Shown piece by piece: positions 43,234 to 52,588 of a stretch of 64,000 nt of DNA. Below the pieces are notes generated by a model. The model searched no databases and was not told where the DNA came from. It saw only the letters and a program-made list of their open reading frames with translations. How positions within the stretch are numbered: position 1 is the stretch's first letter; every line of letters starts with the position of its first letter. The DNA is taken from contig NZ_CP070501.1 of NCBI RefSeq assembly GCF_018308945.1, forward strand, positions 2,480,001-2,544,000, read 5' to 3'. The stretch comes from Agrococcus sp. Marseille-Q4369 (GTDB taxonomy: Bacteria > Actinomycetota > Actinomycetes > Actinomycetales > Microbacteriaceae). Position numbers and translations under genes: made by a program.

Positions 43234-44526
43234 GTGACGTGGAGGAACTGGGGACGCTCGCAGCGCGCTGAGCCGAGCGAGGTGCACGTCGCCGATCGCG
43301 TCGACGACGTGCGTCGATCGCTCGAGCGGGTGCGCGAGCGCGGCGGCACGGTCCGGCCGGTCGGCAGCGGCCACTCCTTCTCCGCCGTCGCCCGTCCCGA
43401 CGACGCCCAGCTCCGCATCGACGGGCTCCGCGGCCCCGTGTCGGTCGACGTCGAGGCGCGCCGCGCGACCGTGCTCGCCGGCACGACCGTGCGCGAGCTC
43501 TCGGTCATCCTCGACGAGCACGGACTCGCGATGGACAGCCTCGGCGACATCGACGCGCAGACGATCGCAGGCGCGATCTCGACCGGCACGCACGGCACGG
43601 GCCTGCGGCACCGCTCGATCGGCGCATCGGTCGTCGCCGCGACGCTCGTGACGGCCGACGGCGAGCTGCTGCGCGTGAGCGAGACGGAGCGCCCGGAGCT
43701 CCTGCCCGCCGTGCGACTCGGCCTCGGCGTGCTCGGCGTGCTCGTCGACGTGACGGTGCAGGCCGTGCCGGCCTTCGCGCTCGAGGCGATCGAGTCGACC
43801 GTGCGGTTCGACGTCGTGCTCGACGAGTGGATGAGCCTCAACGAGCGCACCGATCACTTCGAGCTCTTCTGGTTCGCGGCGACGCGGCTCGCGGCGACGA
43901 AGTCGAACACGCGCGTCGCTGGCCCGCTCTCGCCGCGCCCCTCGTTCGCCCGCTTCCTCGACGAGCGCGTGCTGACCGACTACGGCCATCGCGCGCTCCT
44001 CTCGATCGGTCACGCCGTGCCGCGCACCGCGCCGGCGCTCAACGACCTCGCCGCGCTGCTCATGCCGCGCGGGCGCTTCGTCGAGCCGAGCCACGACGTG
44101 TTCAGCGCGCCCCGCCGCGTGCGCTTCCGCGAGCTCGAGTACGGGCTGCCGGTCGAGGCGGTGCCCGAGGCGCTGCGCGAGATCGACCGGGCACTGCGCC
44201 GCGTCGACCTCGTGCCGACCTTCCCCTTCGAGCTGCGCGCGACCGCGGCCGACGACGCGCACCTGTCGACGGCGAACGGCAGGGCCACGGGCTACATCGC
44301 CGCGCACCGCTGGTGGCGCGAGGATCCGCGCCCGCTGTTCGAGCTCGTCGAGCCCATCCTGCTCGCGCACGACGGGCGCCCGCACTGGGGCAAGCTGCAC
44401 TCGCTGCGCGCCCCGCAGCTCGCGGCGCGAGTGCCGGGCTTCGCCGCGTTCCTCGCCGCGCGCGACGAGCTCGACCCCGAGCGGCTCTTCTCGAGCGCCT
44501 GGACGCGACGCGTGCTCGGCGACTGA
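43234..44526 (+). CDS. FAD-dependent sugar-1,4-lactone oxidase (ALO family)
   Basis: 430 residues. The N-terminal FAD-binding domain (PCMH type) has VRPVGSGHSFSAVARPDD, including the GSGHS motif, and SLGDIDAQTIAGAISTGTHGTG. The C-terminal ALO domain ends with the diagnostic HWGKLHSL and DPERLFSSAW. Oxidises D-arabinono-, L-gulono- or xylitol-like polyols/lactones with O2; which one cannot be read. GTG start at 43234, 15 bp after the PLP enzyme gene. Confidence 0.9.
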   Translation: MTWRNWGRSQRAEPSEVHVADRVDDVRRSLERVRERGGTVRPVGSGHSFSAVARPDDAQLRIDGLRGPVSVDVEARRATVLAGTTVRELSVILDEHGLAMDSLGDIDAQTIAGAISTGTHGTGLRHRSIGASVVAATLVTADGELLRVSETERPELLPAVRLGLGVLGVLVDVTVQAVPAFALEAIESTVRFDVVLDEWMSLNERTDHFELFWFAATRLAATKSNTRVAGPLSPRPSFARFLDERVLTDYGHRALLSIGHAVPRTAPALNDLAALLMPRGRFVEPSHDVFSAPRRVRFRELEYGLPVEAVPEALREIDRALRRVDLVPTFPFELRATAADDAHLSTANGRATGYIAAHRWWREDPRPLFELVEPILLAHDGRPHWGKLHSLRAPQLAARVPGFAAFLAARDELDPERLFSSAWTRRVLGD

Positions 44527-44545
44527 CCCGCTTAAGGTGGATCGC

Positions 44546-45094
44546 ATGGATCCCCAGCTCATCACCTGGATCGTCGTCGGCGCCGTCGTCGTCATCGCCG
44601 TCATCGCGATCGTCTGGATCGTCTCGGCCTCGGTCTCGATGCGGCGGCTCGGCACGAGCGTCGACGAGCGCTGGACGGCGCTCGCCGAGACCCTCGAGCG
44701 CCGACGCTCGGTGGCCGCGCCGCTGCTCGAGGTGGCGAGCGAACCGCAGCGGGCGCAGGTGACGGATGCGTTCGCGGCGCTCGAGCGCGCGACCGGCCCG
44801 GGGGAGAAGGCCGCGGCGGAGGCGGAGCTGCAGCGGTCGCTGCGCCCGCTCGTGCAGGCGGCCGCATCGCAGCCGGTCGGGTCGTCGGCGGCGGACGCGC
44901 GGACGGCGCTCGCGGCGCTCGACGACGACGCGCAGGCCAGGCGGCGCGACTACAACACGGGCGCGCGCGAGCTCAACGCGAAGGCCCGCCGGTTCCCGAC
45001 GTCGCTCTTCGCGGGCTCCGCGGGTGGGCGTCGCGACTTCTTCGAGGTCGACCAGTCCGGAGCGGTCGCCGAACCGCCCCGCATCCAGTTCTGA
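44546..45094 (+). CDS. LemA-like membrane protein
   Basis: 182 residues. One N-terminal membrane helix (about 6-30, ITWIVVGAVVVIAVIAIVWIV) is followed by helices resembling LemA: SVDERWTALAETLERRRSVAAPLLEVA and RRRDYNTGARELNAKARRFPTSLFA, ending near FFEVDQSG. The usual EAYP motif is missing, so it is a divergent member. ATG at 44546 after AAGGTGG. Function of LemA proteins is unclear. Confidence 0.7.
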   Translation: MDPQLITWIVVGAVVVIAVIAIVWIVSASVSMRRLGTSVDERWTALAETLERRRSVAAPLLEVASEPQRAQVTDAFAALERATGPGEKAAAEAELQRSLRPLVQAAASQPVGSSAADARTALAALDDDAQARRRDYNTGARELNAKARRFPTSLFAGSAGGRRDFFEVDQSGAVAEPPRIQF

Positions 45095-45120
45095 TGACGG
45101 AGCGAAGCCCCGCCGCTCGA

Positions 45121-46346
45121 TCACACAGCCCCGCTCGCCGCCCCCGCCACCTCCCGCGCCCACGTCCCGGCCCCGCGACCTCCACCCGCTCGAGCCCCTG
45201 CCACCCCGCCGCCTCCTGCAGCACCGGCGCGATCCGCTCGGCGAGCTCGCCCGCCCGCTCCGCGTGCGCCGGCTCGACGTGCGCGTGCTGCACGCGCAGC
45301 ACGCCCGCGCGGCGGTCGCTCTTGAGGTCGACGCGGCCGACGAGGTGGTCGTCGACGAGCACGGGCAGCACGTAGTAGCCGTGCTCCCGCTGTGCCGCGG
45401 GCGTGTAGATCGAGATGCGGTAGGCGAAGTCGAAGAGCCGCTCGGCGCGAGGTCGGTGCCAGACGAGCGGGTCGAAGGGCGACAGGAGCGCGGTCGCGCG
45501 CACGGCCCTCGGATTCCGCGCGCCGGCGCTCCGGTATGCGGGGCGGCCCCAGCCCTCGACCTCGACGGGCTCGAGCTCGCCCGCGTCGACCAGCGCCGCG
45601 ATGGCGACCTTCGTGTCGGCGATCGGCAGCCGGTGGTAGTCGGCGAGGTCGTCGACGGTCGCGATGCCGAGCGCGATCGCCGCGCGGCGGACGAGGGTGC
45701 GGTGGGCGTCGACCGCGTCGAGCTCGACGCGAGCCGCCTCCGGCAGCACCGCTTCGGCGACGGCGTACCGGCGCTCGAAGCGAGAGCGGCCGACGGTGAC
45801 GAGGTCTCCCCGACGGAACAGGATCGCGGTCGCCCAGTACGCATCCGACTTGTTCCACCACCCGCCGGGCAGCCGCTCGTGCGCCGGGTGCTCCATGTCG
45901 CTCGGGCGCATGGGGCCGCGCTCGGCGAACTCGGCGCGCACGTCGTCGATGAGGGTCGCGTGCTCGGCCGCCCACCGCTCGGTGTTGCCGCGCATCGACT
46001 CCCGCCGCTTCCACGCCCAGAGCGGCCAGTCGGCGACGGGGATGACCGCCGCCTCGTGCGCGACGTACTCGGTGTAGGCGCCGAGCGAGCGCCCGTGGTC
46101 GTGGTGCAGGAGGCGGTCGAGCGCCGAGCGCTCATAGGGGCCCAGGCGCGCGAGCAGCGGCAGGTAGTGGCTGCGCTCGAAGACGTTGACCGAGTCGAGC
46201 TGCAGCAGCCCGAGCCGCGCGATCGCCCGATCGAGCGTGCGCGGGCCGACGCGGCCGCGCTCCCCGGGCATCGCGCCGTCGAGGCCGCTCGCCGCGATCG
46301 CGATGCGTCGCGCCTGCGCCGCGGAGATCCTCGTCGGTCGCGTCAT
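45121..46346 (-). pseudogene. YcaQ-like winged-helix DNA glycosylase family gene, C-terminal frameshift
   Basis: ATG at 46346. The YcaQ/AlkX family is recognised by SAAQARRIAIAASGL, LGLLQLDSVNVFERSHYLPLLARLGPY (catalytic region QLDSV), WWNKSDAYWATAILFRRGDLV and LSPFDPLVWHRPRAERLFDFAYRISIY. Members remove interstrand crosslinks or related lesions. As read, the frame runs past 45171 into unrelated sequence and stops at 44973, overlapping lemA by 122 bp. Adding one base to the C run at 45171-45174 gives the more natural ending GTWAREVAGAASGAV and a stop at 45121, with no overlap and about 408 residues. Probably one missing base; catalytic parts are intact either way. Confidence 0.8.
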
Positions 46347-46416
46347 GCGAGGCAACCTAGCAAGGGCCGCCGACGCATGCCGGTCGCGTGAGGCTCCCCG
46401 ACCGTAGGATCGACCA

Positions 46417-47574
46417 ATGATCTTCGGACGCCCGCGCGAGGTGCAGCCCCAGCCGATCGTGACCCCGGCTCCGCTCGGCGTGCCGAGCGGGATGCGGATC
46501 GCCGGCAGCTGGGCGTGGCGCATCGTCGCGATCGCGGCCGCGACGGCGATCGTGCTGTGGCTCGTCGTCATCTTCCGCATCGTCGTGATCCCGCTCGTGA
46601 TCGCGGCGCTCCTGACGACCGCGCTCATGCCGATCGTCGACCGGCTGCATCGCGCCCGCTGGCCCCGCGGGCTCGCGGTCGCGGTCACGATCGTGGGCCT
46701 GCTCGTCGCGGTCGTCGGGCTCGGCTGGCTCGCGGTGTCGCAGATCCGCGGCGAGTACCCGGAGCTGCAGGAGAAGGCGGTCGACTTCTGGGCCGACACG
46801 CAGGACTGGCTGCTCTCGCTCCCGTTCGGCATCACGCAGCAGGACCTCGCCGACTTCGGCACCAACATCCTCGGCACGCTGCGCGAGGACGTCTCGTCGA
46901 TCGTCTCGCAAGCGCTCTCGGTCGGCTCCACGGTCGGGCAGGTGCTCGCCGGCGCCGTGCTGACGATCTTCGCGCTCATCTTCACGCTCAAGGACGGGCG
47001 GCCGATCTGGCGCTGGATCATCGGCATGCTGCCCCGCGCCGCGCGTCCCGCGACCGACGGCGCCGGCCACGCCGGCTGGGTGACGCTCGGCAACTTCGTG
47101 CGCGTGCAGGTGCTCGTCGCGTTCATCGACGCGGTCGGCATCGGTCTCGGCGCCTGGATCCTCGGCCTCTTCTTCGACGGCATGCCGCTCGTCCTGCCGA
47201 TCGCGATCCTCGTCTTCCTCGGCTCGTTCATCCCGATCATCGGCGCGGTCGTCACGGGCGCGATCGCCGTGCTCGTCGTGCTCATCTCCTTCGGCATCTG
47301 GCCGGCGGTCATCATGCTCGGCATCGTGCTCCTCGTGCAGCAGATCGAGGGCAACGTGCTGCAGCCCATCGTGATGGGCACGGCCGTCAAGGTGCACCCG
47401 CTCGCCGTCGTGCTCGCGGTGGCCGCGGGTTCGACGATCGCGGGCATCGCGGGCGCCTTCTTCGCCGTGCCGGTCGTCGCGTTCCTCAACGTGTTCATCT
47501 CCACGATCGCCTCGGGCTCGTGGCGCACGAACCCTCGCCCGACTGTGGAGGACGTCGTCGATGAGCAGCGCTGA
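46417..47574 (+). CDS. AI-2E-family transporter
   Basis: A 385-residue membrane protein with about eight hydrophobic segments. Family features are IAALLTTALMPIVDRLHR at the N-terminus and SFIPIIGAVVTGAIAVLVVLI, QQIEGNVLQPIVMGTAVKVHPLAVVLAVAAGS at the C-terminus. Some members export AI-2 or act as Na+/H+ antiporters; the role here is not determined. It overlaps the start of ilvA by 14 bases. Confidence 0.9.
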   Translation: MIFGRPREVQPQPIVTPAPLGVPSGMRIAGSWAWRIVAIAAATAIVLWLVVIFRIVVIPLVIAALLTTALMPIVDRLHRARWPRGLAVAVTIVGLLVAVVGLGWLAVSQIRGEYPELQEKAVDFWADTQDWLLSLPFGITQQDLADFGTNILGTLREDVSSIVSQALSVGSTVGQVLAGAVLTIFALIFTLKDGRPIWRWIIGMLPRAARPATDGAGHAGWVTLGNFVRVQVLVAFIDAVGIGLGAWILGLFFDGMPLVLPIAILVFLGSFIPIIGAVVTGAIAVLVVLISFGIWPAVIMLGIVLLVQQIEGNVLQPIVMGTAVKVHPLAVVLAVAAGSTIAGIAGAFFAVPVVAFLNVFISTIASGSWRTNPRPTVEDVVDEQR

Positions 47575-48793
47575 GCCGGCGCTCGCGCTCGCCGACTTCG
47601 AGGCGGCCCGGGAGCGCCTCGTCGGCATCGCGCAGGAGACGCCGATGGAGCGCTCGCGCTACCTGAGCGGCATGCACGGCGCCGACGTCTTCCTCAAGTG
47701 CGAGAACCTGCAGCGCACGGGCGCCTACAAGATCCGCGGCGCGTACAACATGCTCGCGAAGCTGCCCCCGGAGGCGCGCGAGCTCGGCGTCGTCGCGGCC
47801 TCGGCGGGCAATCACGCGCAGGGCGTCGCGTTCGCCGCGACCGCGCTCGGCATGCCCGCGACGATCTTCATGCCGGTCGGGGTCGCCCTTCCCAAGCTGC
47901 AGGCGACGCGCGACTACGGCGCGGCGGTCGAGCTGCGCGGCCTCGACTTCCAGAGCGCGCTCACCGCGGCGCTCGAGCACGTCGAGCGCACCGGTGCGAC
48001 GTTCGTGCCGCCCTACGACCACCGCGACGTGATCGAGGGGCAGGGCACCGTCGGCCTCGAGATCCTCGACCAGGTGCCGGATGCGTCCACGGTCGTCGTG
48101 CCGATCGGCGGCGGCGGGCTCGCGGCCGGCGTGGCATCCGCCATCCGGCTCCGCGCGGCCGTGGAGGGCCGCGCGGTGCGCATCGTCGGCGTGCAGGCCG
48201 AGCGCGCCGCGAGCTACGTGCCGTCGCTCGCGGCGGGGGAGCCGACCACGATCGACGCGCTCCCCACGATCGCCGACGGCATCGCGGTCGCGAGGCCCGG
48301 CGCGCTGCCGTTCGCGATCATCCGGGACGCGGTCGACGAGGTCGTCACCGTGACCGACGACGACATCGCGCGCGCGATGATCATGCTGCTCGAGCGGGCG
48401 AAGCTCGTCGTCGAGCCCTCGGGAGCGGTCGCGACGGCCGCGATCATGACGGGGCTCGTGGCATCCGACGGTCCGACGGTCGCGGTGCTCTCGGGCGGCA
48501 ACATCGATCCGCTGTTCATGGAGCGCGTCATCTCGCGCGGCCTCGCGGCATCGCAGCGCTACCTCAAGGTGCGCATCGCGCTGCCCGACCGGCCCGGCCA
48601 GCTCGCGATCATCGCGCAGATCGTCTCGGACGAGCAGGCGAACGTCGTCGAGGTGCTCCACTCGCAGCACAACGCCTGGACGTCGATCAGCGACGTCTCG
48701 ATCGACATCTCCGTCACGACGCGGGGCCCGGAGCACGCCGAGCGCGTGCTCGAGGCGCTGCGGCGCGCGGGCTACGAGCCGCAGGTGCTCTGA
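47561..48793 (+). CDS. ilvA: Threonine ammonia-lyase with ACT domain
   Basis: Deaminates threonine to 2-ketobutyrate with PLP. It has 410 residues. The PLP lysine is in RTGAYKIRGAYNM, the phosphate loop in VPIGGGGLAAGVASA, and the cofactor Ser in VLSGGNIDP. A C-terminal ACT domain (about 328-410, YLKVRIALPDRPGQLAIIAQIV) suggests amino acid feedback. One ACT domain and this length match the catabolic-type enzyme as well as the actinobacterial biosynthetic IlvA, so the symbol is tentative between ilvA and tdcB. Confidence 0.92.
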   Translation: MSSAEPALALADFEAARERLVGIAQETPMERSRYLSGMHGADVFLKCENLQRTGAYKIRGAYNMLAKLPPEARELGVVAASAGNHAQGVAFAATALGMPATIFMPVGVALPKLQATRDYGAAVELRGLDFQSALTAALEHVERTGATFVPPYDHRDVIEGQGTVGLEILDQVPDASTVVVPIGGGGLAAGVASAIRLRAAVEGRAVRIVGVQAERAASYVPSLAAGEPTTIDALPTIADGIAVARPGALPFAIIRDAVDEVVTVTDDDIARAMIMLLERAKLVVEPSGAVATAAIMTGLVASDGPTVAVLSGGNIDPLFMERVISRGLAASQRYLKVRIALPDRPGQLAIIAQIVSDEQANVVEVLHSQHNAWTSISDVSIDISVTTRGPEHAERVLEALRRAGYEPQVL

Positions 48794-48827
48794 GCCGCAA
48801 CAGCTCCGTGCCGAACGCCCGCACGCG

Positions 48828-48863
48828 AGAGAGGCGCAGCCCCCGCGGGGACTGCGCCTCTCT
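48828..48863. terminator. Bidirectional terminator between ilvA and greA
   Basis: Perfect 12-bp arms AGAGAGGCGCAG / CTGCGCCTCTCT around a GC-rich loop, between converging genes. Confidence 0.85.
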
Positions 48864-48881
48864 GCTCGAGCGGGTGCGGGC

Positions 48882-49370
48882 CTAGCCGCGGTACGTCTGG
48901 ACGTCCTTGATCTCGACCTCGATGGTCGCGCCCGTGGGCGTCTCGTAGCTCGCGGTCTCGCCGATGCGCTTGCCGATGATCGCGCGGCCGAGCGGGCTCG
49001 CCTCGCTGTAGACGTCGAGGTCGTCGCCAGCCTCGGCGATCTCGCGGTTGCCGACGAGGAACGTGGCCTCGTCGCCCGCGATCGTCGCGGTCACGACGGT
49101 GCCGGGCTCGACGACGCCGTCGGCCTCGGGCGCCTTGCCGACCTTGGCGGTGCGCAGCAGCTGCACGACCTGCGCGATGCGGGCCTCGACCTGCGCCTGG
49201 TCGTCCTTGGCAGCGTGGTAGCCGCCGTTCTCCTTGAGGTCGCCCTCGTCGCGAGCCTCTTCGATGCGCTTGGCGATCTCGGCGCGCACGGGGCCCTGGA
49301 GGTGCTCGAGCTCAGCCTGCAGGCGGTCGTACGCCTCCTGCGAGAGCCAGGTCTCCGTGGTGCCGTTCAT
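48882..49370 (-). CDS. greA: Transcription elongation factor GreA
   Basis: Stimulates transcript cleavage by stalled RNA polymerase. It has 162 residues. The N-terminal coiled coil carries the acidic tip DEGDLKENGGYHAAKDDQ, and the C-terminal FKBP-like domain has SEASPLGRAIIGKRIGETASYETP. ATG at 49370 with AGGAGA upstream. The greA, DUF4307, mca neighbourhood is conserved in actinobacteria. Confidence 0.97.
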   Translation of the reverse strand: MNGTTETWLSQEAYDRLQAELEHLQGPVRAEIAKRIEEARDEGDLKENGGYHAAKDDQAQVEARIAQVVQLLRTAKVGKAPEADGVVEPGTVVTATIAGDEATFLVGNREIAEAGDDLDVYSEASPLGRAIIGKRIGETASYETPTGATIEVEIKDVQTYRG

Positions 49371-49425
49371 GTCGTCTCCTGATATGCACAGAACCGGCCC
49401 CGAGTGGGCCGGTCCGTCACTCACT

Positions 49426-49818
49426 CTATGACAGCCAGCACTCCGAGACCAATCCTGTGGTCGGTCGCTCGGTCGTGCGCACGTCGAGCACGTGGGTGGA
49501 GGTGCGGGCCTCGACGGCCGGCAGGTCGGCCTCGCGCCACCCCACGATCGTGTAGGAGCTGTTGAGCGCCTCGACCGCGCACGTCACCGGGGTGCCCGGC
49601 TCGACCGTCACCTCGAAGATCACCTCGATCGTCGAGTCGTCGACGATCTCGAAGGCGATGTCGCGCGTCTGCAGCGTCGTCCGTGAGGGATCGGTGCCCA
49701 CCCACCACACCCACAGCGTCGCGGTGAGCAGCACCGCGATGCCCGCGGCGATGCCGAGCACCCGCTCGCGGCGCGACCAGGCGCGCGTGCGCCCGTAGCG
49801 CGCTTCGAGATGGGTCAT
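49426..49818 (-). CDS. DUF4307 family membrane protein
   Basis: 130 residues. Basic N-terminus LEARYGRTRAWSRRERV, one membrane helix (VLGIAAGIAVLLTATLWVWWVG), then an external beta domain (IAFEIVDDSTIEVIFEVTVEPGTPVTCAVEALNSSYTIVGW), which is the DUF4307 signature including the single Cys. Function unknown. Divergent from mca, downstream neighbour greA. Confidence 0.9.
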   Translation of the reverse strand: MTHLEARYGRTRAWSRRERVLGIAAGIAVLLTATLWVWWVGTDPSRTTLQTRDIAFEIVDDSTIEVIFEVTVEPGTPVTCAVEALNSSYTIVGWREADLPAVEARTSTHVLDVRTTERPTTGLVSECWLS

Positions 49819-49905
49819 CGGGGCCTGTCGTGGGAGGATGGACGGTGGATCCAGCCTACTCGCCGCGCCGATCGGCGCCGCGGGGCTGTGGGGAAGGGAG
49901 AGGCC

Positions 49906-50760
49906 GTGCGACGGCTGCTCGCGGTGCACGCGCACCCTGACGACGAGTCGAGCAAGGGCGCGGCGACGCTCGCCCGGTATGCCGCGGAGGGCGCTGAGGT
50001 CACGGTCGTCTCGTGCACGGGCGGTGAGAGCGGGAGCGTGCTCAACGAGTGCTTCGAGGACCGCGCTCGCGCGGCCCGCGACATGGCGGGTCTCCGCCGG
50101 CTCGAGATGCGCGCGGCCCAGGATGCGCTCGGCATCGATCACGTCTGGCTCGGCTACGTCGACTCGGGGCTGCCCGACGAGGGGGAGCCGCTGCGCGCGC
50201 TCTCGTTCGCGACGATCCCGGTCGAGGTCTCCGGCCGCCCGCTCGTGCGGCTCATCCGCCGCTTGAAGCCGCAGGTCGTCGTGACGTACGACGAGACGGG
50301 CGGCTACCCGCACCCGGACCACATCCGCTGCCACGAGGTGACGATGTGGGCCGTCGAGCACGCGGCCGCCGGGCTGCCGGAGCTCGGCGAGCCGTGGGAG
50401 GTGCAGAAGGTCTACTTCGACCGCTCGATGACGGGCGTGCGCCTGCAGGCGCTGCTCGCCGCGCTCGAGGGGGCGACCCCCGACGACGAGCGGCTGCCGT
50501 TCGTGCGCGAGTGGGCTGCGCGGCTCGCGGAACGGCCCGCGACGATGACGACCCGCGTGCACGTGGGCGACCACTTCGAGGCGCGCGACACGGCGCTGCG
50601 GGCGCATGCGAGCCAGGTCGACCCCGAGTCGCGCTTCTTCTTCTGGCCCAACGAGCTGCTGCGCCAGGCGTGGCCGACCGACGACTACCAGCTGGTGCGC
50701 TCGCGTGTCGCCGCAGCGGACGATGAGGACGACCTGTTCGCGGGCGTCGAGGAGGACTGA
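49906..50760 (+). CDS. mca: Mycothiol S-conjugate amidase
   Basis: A zinc amidase that cleaves mycothiol S-conjugates to mercapturic acids for export. It has 284 residues. Zinc-binding AHPDDES motif in LLAVHAHPDDESSKGAATLA, and the third ligand in GGYPHPDHIRCHEV. The long form with KVYFDRSM and the conserved C-terminal FFFWPNELLRQAWPTDDYQL separates Mca from MshB. GTG at 49906 after GGGAGAGG. Its presence implies mycothiol as the main thiol. Confidence 0.93.
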   Translation: MRRLLAVHAHPDDESSKGAATLARYAAEGAEVTVVSCTGGESGSVLNECFEDRARAARDMAGLRRLEMRAAQDALGIDHVWLGYVDSGLPDEGEPLRALSFATIPVEVSGRPLVRLIRRLKPQVVVTYDETGGYPHPDHIRCHEVTMWAVEHAAAGLPELGEPWEVQKVYFDRSMTGVRLQALLAALEGATPDDERLPFVREWAARLAERPATMTTRVHVGDHFEARDTALRAHASQVDPESRFFFWPNELLRQAWPTDDYQLVRSRVAAADDEDDLFAGVEED

Positions 50761-51077
50761 TGCTGCTGCGCACGCCCGACGAGCTGGGCTTCGACCCCAA
50801 CCAGGTCACGCCGGGCTGGATCGGCTTCACCGCGACCGCGCTCGTCGGCCTGGTCATCATCCTGCTCATGTTCGACTTCAACCGCCGCGTGCGCCGCATC
50901 AACAACCGCGCCGAGGCGAAGGAGCGCATCGAGGCGGAGCTCGCGGCGCGCGATGCCGACGCCGCCGAAGCCGTGGAGGGGGCGGACGCGCTCGCCGAGG
51001 GTAGGAGCGATCCTGAGGAGGACCGCGCCGCCGACGCCGGCGAAGCGCAGGCGGACTCCGGCCGCACCGGCGCCTGA
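50760..51077 (+). CDS. Small membrane protein
   Basis: 105 residues, overlapping the mca stop (TGATG). One membrane helix (about 18-40, WIGFTATALVGLVIILLMF) is followed by a basic patch RRVRRINNRAEAKERIEAELAAR and an acidic, low-complexity tail. This mca-adjacent small protein is common in actinobacteria. Function unknown. Confidence 0.8.
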   Translation: MLLRTPDELGFDPNQVTPGWIGFTATALVGLVIILLMFDFNRRVRRINNRAEAKERIEAELAARDADAAEAVEGADALAEGRSDPEEDRAADAGEAQADSGRTGA

Positions 51078-51083
51078 CCGGCA

Positions 51084-51476
51084 TCACAGCACGTTCACGG
51101 ATGTCGCGCGCCACTTGCCGTCGAGCCCCTCGAGCCGGATCGCGACAGCGCGCGTGCGCCCGGCCGAGCGCACGACCGCGGCGCCCTCGACCACGCCGTC
51201 GGCCGGATGGCACGCCCGCACGCTGCTGACCTCGAACCCGGGCACCGTGCGGCTCAGCTGGCGGCCGCGACGGCGGCGAGCGGCGAGCGCCCGCTCGGTC
51301 AGCTGGTCGTAGGTCACCTCGGTCACCCAGCGCGCGATCTGCTGCACGTCGCGCACCCCGAGCAGGATCTCGACGACGCATGCCGTGAGGTTCTCGAGCA
51401 GCGGCACCGGATCGGGCAGCTCGGCTGACGAGCACGGCTGGAAGTCGAAGAACTCCTCGGCGTCGACCGAGGTCAT
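51084..51476 (-). CDS. Rv3235-family protein
   Basis: 130 residues. The conserved helical segment LENLTACVVEILLGVRDVQQIARWVTEVTYDQLTERALAARR and the beta-strand end SSVRACHPADGVVEGAAVV...AIRLEGLDGKWRATSVNVL match the actinobacterial Rv3235 family near secA. Function unknown. ATG at 51476 preceded by AGGAGG at short spacing. Confidence 0.85.
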   Translation of the reverse strand: MTSVDAEEFFDFQPCSSAELPDPVPLLENLTACVVEILLGVRDVQQIARWVTEVTYDQLTERALAARRRRGRQLSRTVPGFEVSSVRACHPADGVVEGAAVVRSAGRTRAVAIRLEGLDGKWRATSVNVL

Positions 51477-51654
51477 CCGCCTCCTATGGGTCTCCACGCG
51501 CCGCCCCCTCGCATCCGCCGTCCCCCAGCGGCGGTCCGAGCCGGCACCGTCGTGGGGTGAAGATAGCCGTAACGGCGTTCCTCGCGTGATGGGGAGTTCT
51601 GCCCTGTGGAGAACGCCGGGCGCGCCCCGAGCGGCGGCGGTTAGATTCGCCCGC

Positions 51655-52224
51655 GTGCGGTTCGAGGACCTCTTCGACGATCTCGAGAGCCAGCTCGAGG
51701 CCGAGCTGGGCGCCGAGCGGCGCGACCTCGAGGCCGAGGAGGAGCGCTTCCGCATCGGCCGCCTCGAGCTGCGCGACCGCATCGCCGCCGCTCCGCGCAC
51801 GCTCGACCTCGCGCTCCGGGCCGGCGGGAGGCTGCGGCTGCGGCGGATGGCGCTCGGCCGCGACTGGCTCAACGGCATCGTGCTCGAGGGCGCGCCGGCC
51901 GAGAGCGGCGCGATCGTGCCGCTGCACGCGATCGTTGGCGTCGAGCTCGATCACGACGGCGCGGTCGCGTCCGCTCGCGCCGTCCGCGAGCCCGGGGACC
52001 TGCAGGCGCGGCTGAGCTTCGGCTTCGCCCTGCGCGACCTCGCCCGCCGCCGCGCGACCGTCATCCTCGAGGGCAGCGCCCCGCTCGCGGGCACGATCGA
52101 CCGCGTCGGGCGCGATCACCTCGACCTCGCGGTGCACGAGCCGGGGGAGCGGCCGCGTCGCTCGAGCGTGCGCGCGTGGCGGCTCGTGCCGTTCTCGGCC
52201 TTCGACTGGGTGCGGCTGCCCTGA
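51655..52224 (+). CDS. Conserved hypothetical protein
   Basis: 189 residues. An N-terminal acidic helix (RFEDLFDDLESQLEAELGAERRDLEAEEERFR) is followed by a beta-rich body (GRDWLNGIVLEG, AIVPLHAIVGVEL, ATVILEGSAPLAGTIDRVGRDHLDLAVHE, AWRLVPFSAFDWVRLP). The body resembles small-barrel proteins found in actinobacteria. GTG at 51655; TTAGATT about 10 bases upstream suggests a leaderless message. Function unknown. Confidence 0.75.
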   Translation: MRFEDLFDDLESQLEAELGAERRDLEAEEERFRIGRLELRDRIAAAPRTLDLALRAGGRLRLRRMALGRDWLNGIVLEGAPAESGAIVPLHAIVGVELDHDGAVASARAVREPGDLQARLSFGFALRDLARRRATVILEGSAPLAGTIDRVGRDHLDLAVHEPGERPRRSSVRAWRLVPFSAFDWVRLP

Positions 52225-52230
52225 GCCCGG

Positions 52231-52479
52231 CTAGTGCTGCCCGAAGAGGTCGGCGACGCTCGCCGACTGCGCCTGCCGCCACAGGCCGCGGCGGCGCTCG
52301 AGCTCGAGCTCCCGGTCGATCCACGCCTGCACCTCGTCGTCGGCGATGCGCCACGCGCCGCGCACGCGCACCCCGACGAGGTCGCCGGCCTCGAGCAGCT
52401 CGACGACCGCGGTCGGCGACGTGCCGAGCACCTCGGCGACGTCTGCGACGGCGAGGAATCGCCGCGGTGGGATCGACAT
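52231..52479 (-). CDS. Excisionase/BldC-type helix-turn-helix protein
   Basis: 82 residues. MerR-like winged helix RFLAVADVAEVLGTSPTAVVELLEAGDLVGVRVRGAWRIADDEVQAWIDREL, as in BldC and phage excisionases, plus a short basic C-terminal extension. ATG at 52479. Located between a hypothetical gene and the SAF/CpaE-like pair. No integrase nearby, so a chromosomal regulator is more likely than an excisionase. Confidence 0.85.
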   Translation of the reverse strand: MSIPPRRFLAVADVAEVLGTSPTAVVELLEAGDLVGVRVRGAWRIADDEVQAWIDRELELERRRGLWRQAQSASVADLFGQH

Positions 52480-52588
52480 GGCCCCATTGTGAGCCAGTCG
52501 CGGTGGGAGTGCCCCGAGCCTGTGGAGAACTTCAGCGAAGTCCTGCGCGGCTCTGCGACGCTCGAGCGATCCGAGAGGGGAGGACGCC

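Noticed and set aside
44973-45120. C-terminal extension of the YcaQ-like protein over lemA
   Set aside because: The extension is Arg/Gly-rich shadow sequence; a one-base correction gives a natural end at 45121.
52231-52479. Excisionase of an integrated element
   Set aside because: No integrase, attachment repeat or IS nearby and the base composition matches the chromosome; a BldC-like regulator is more likely.
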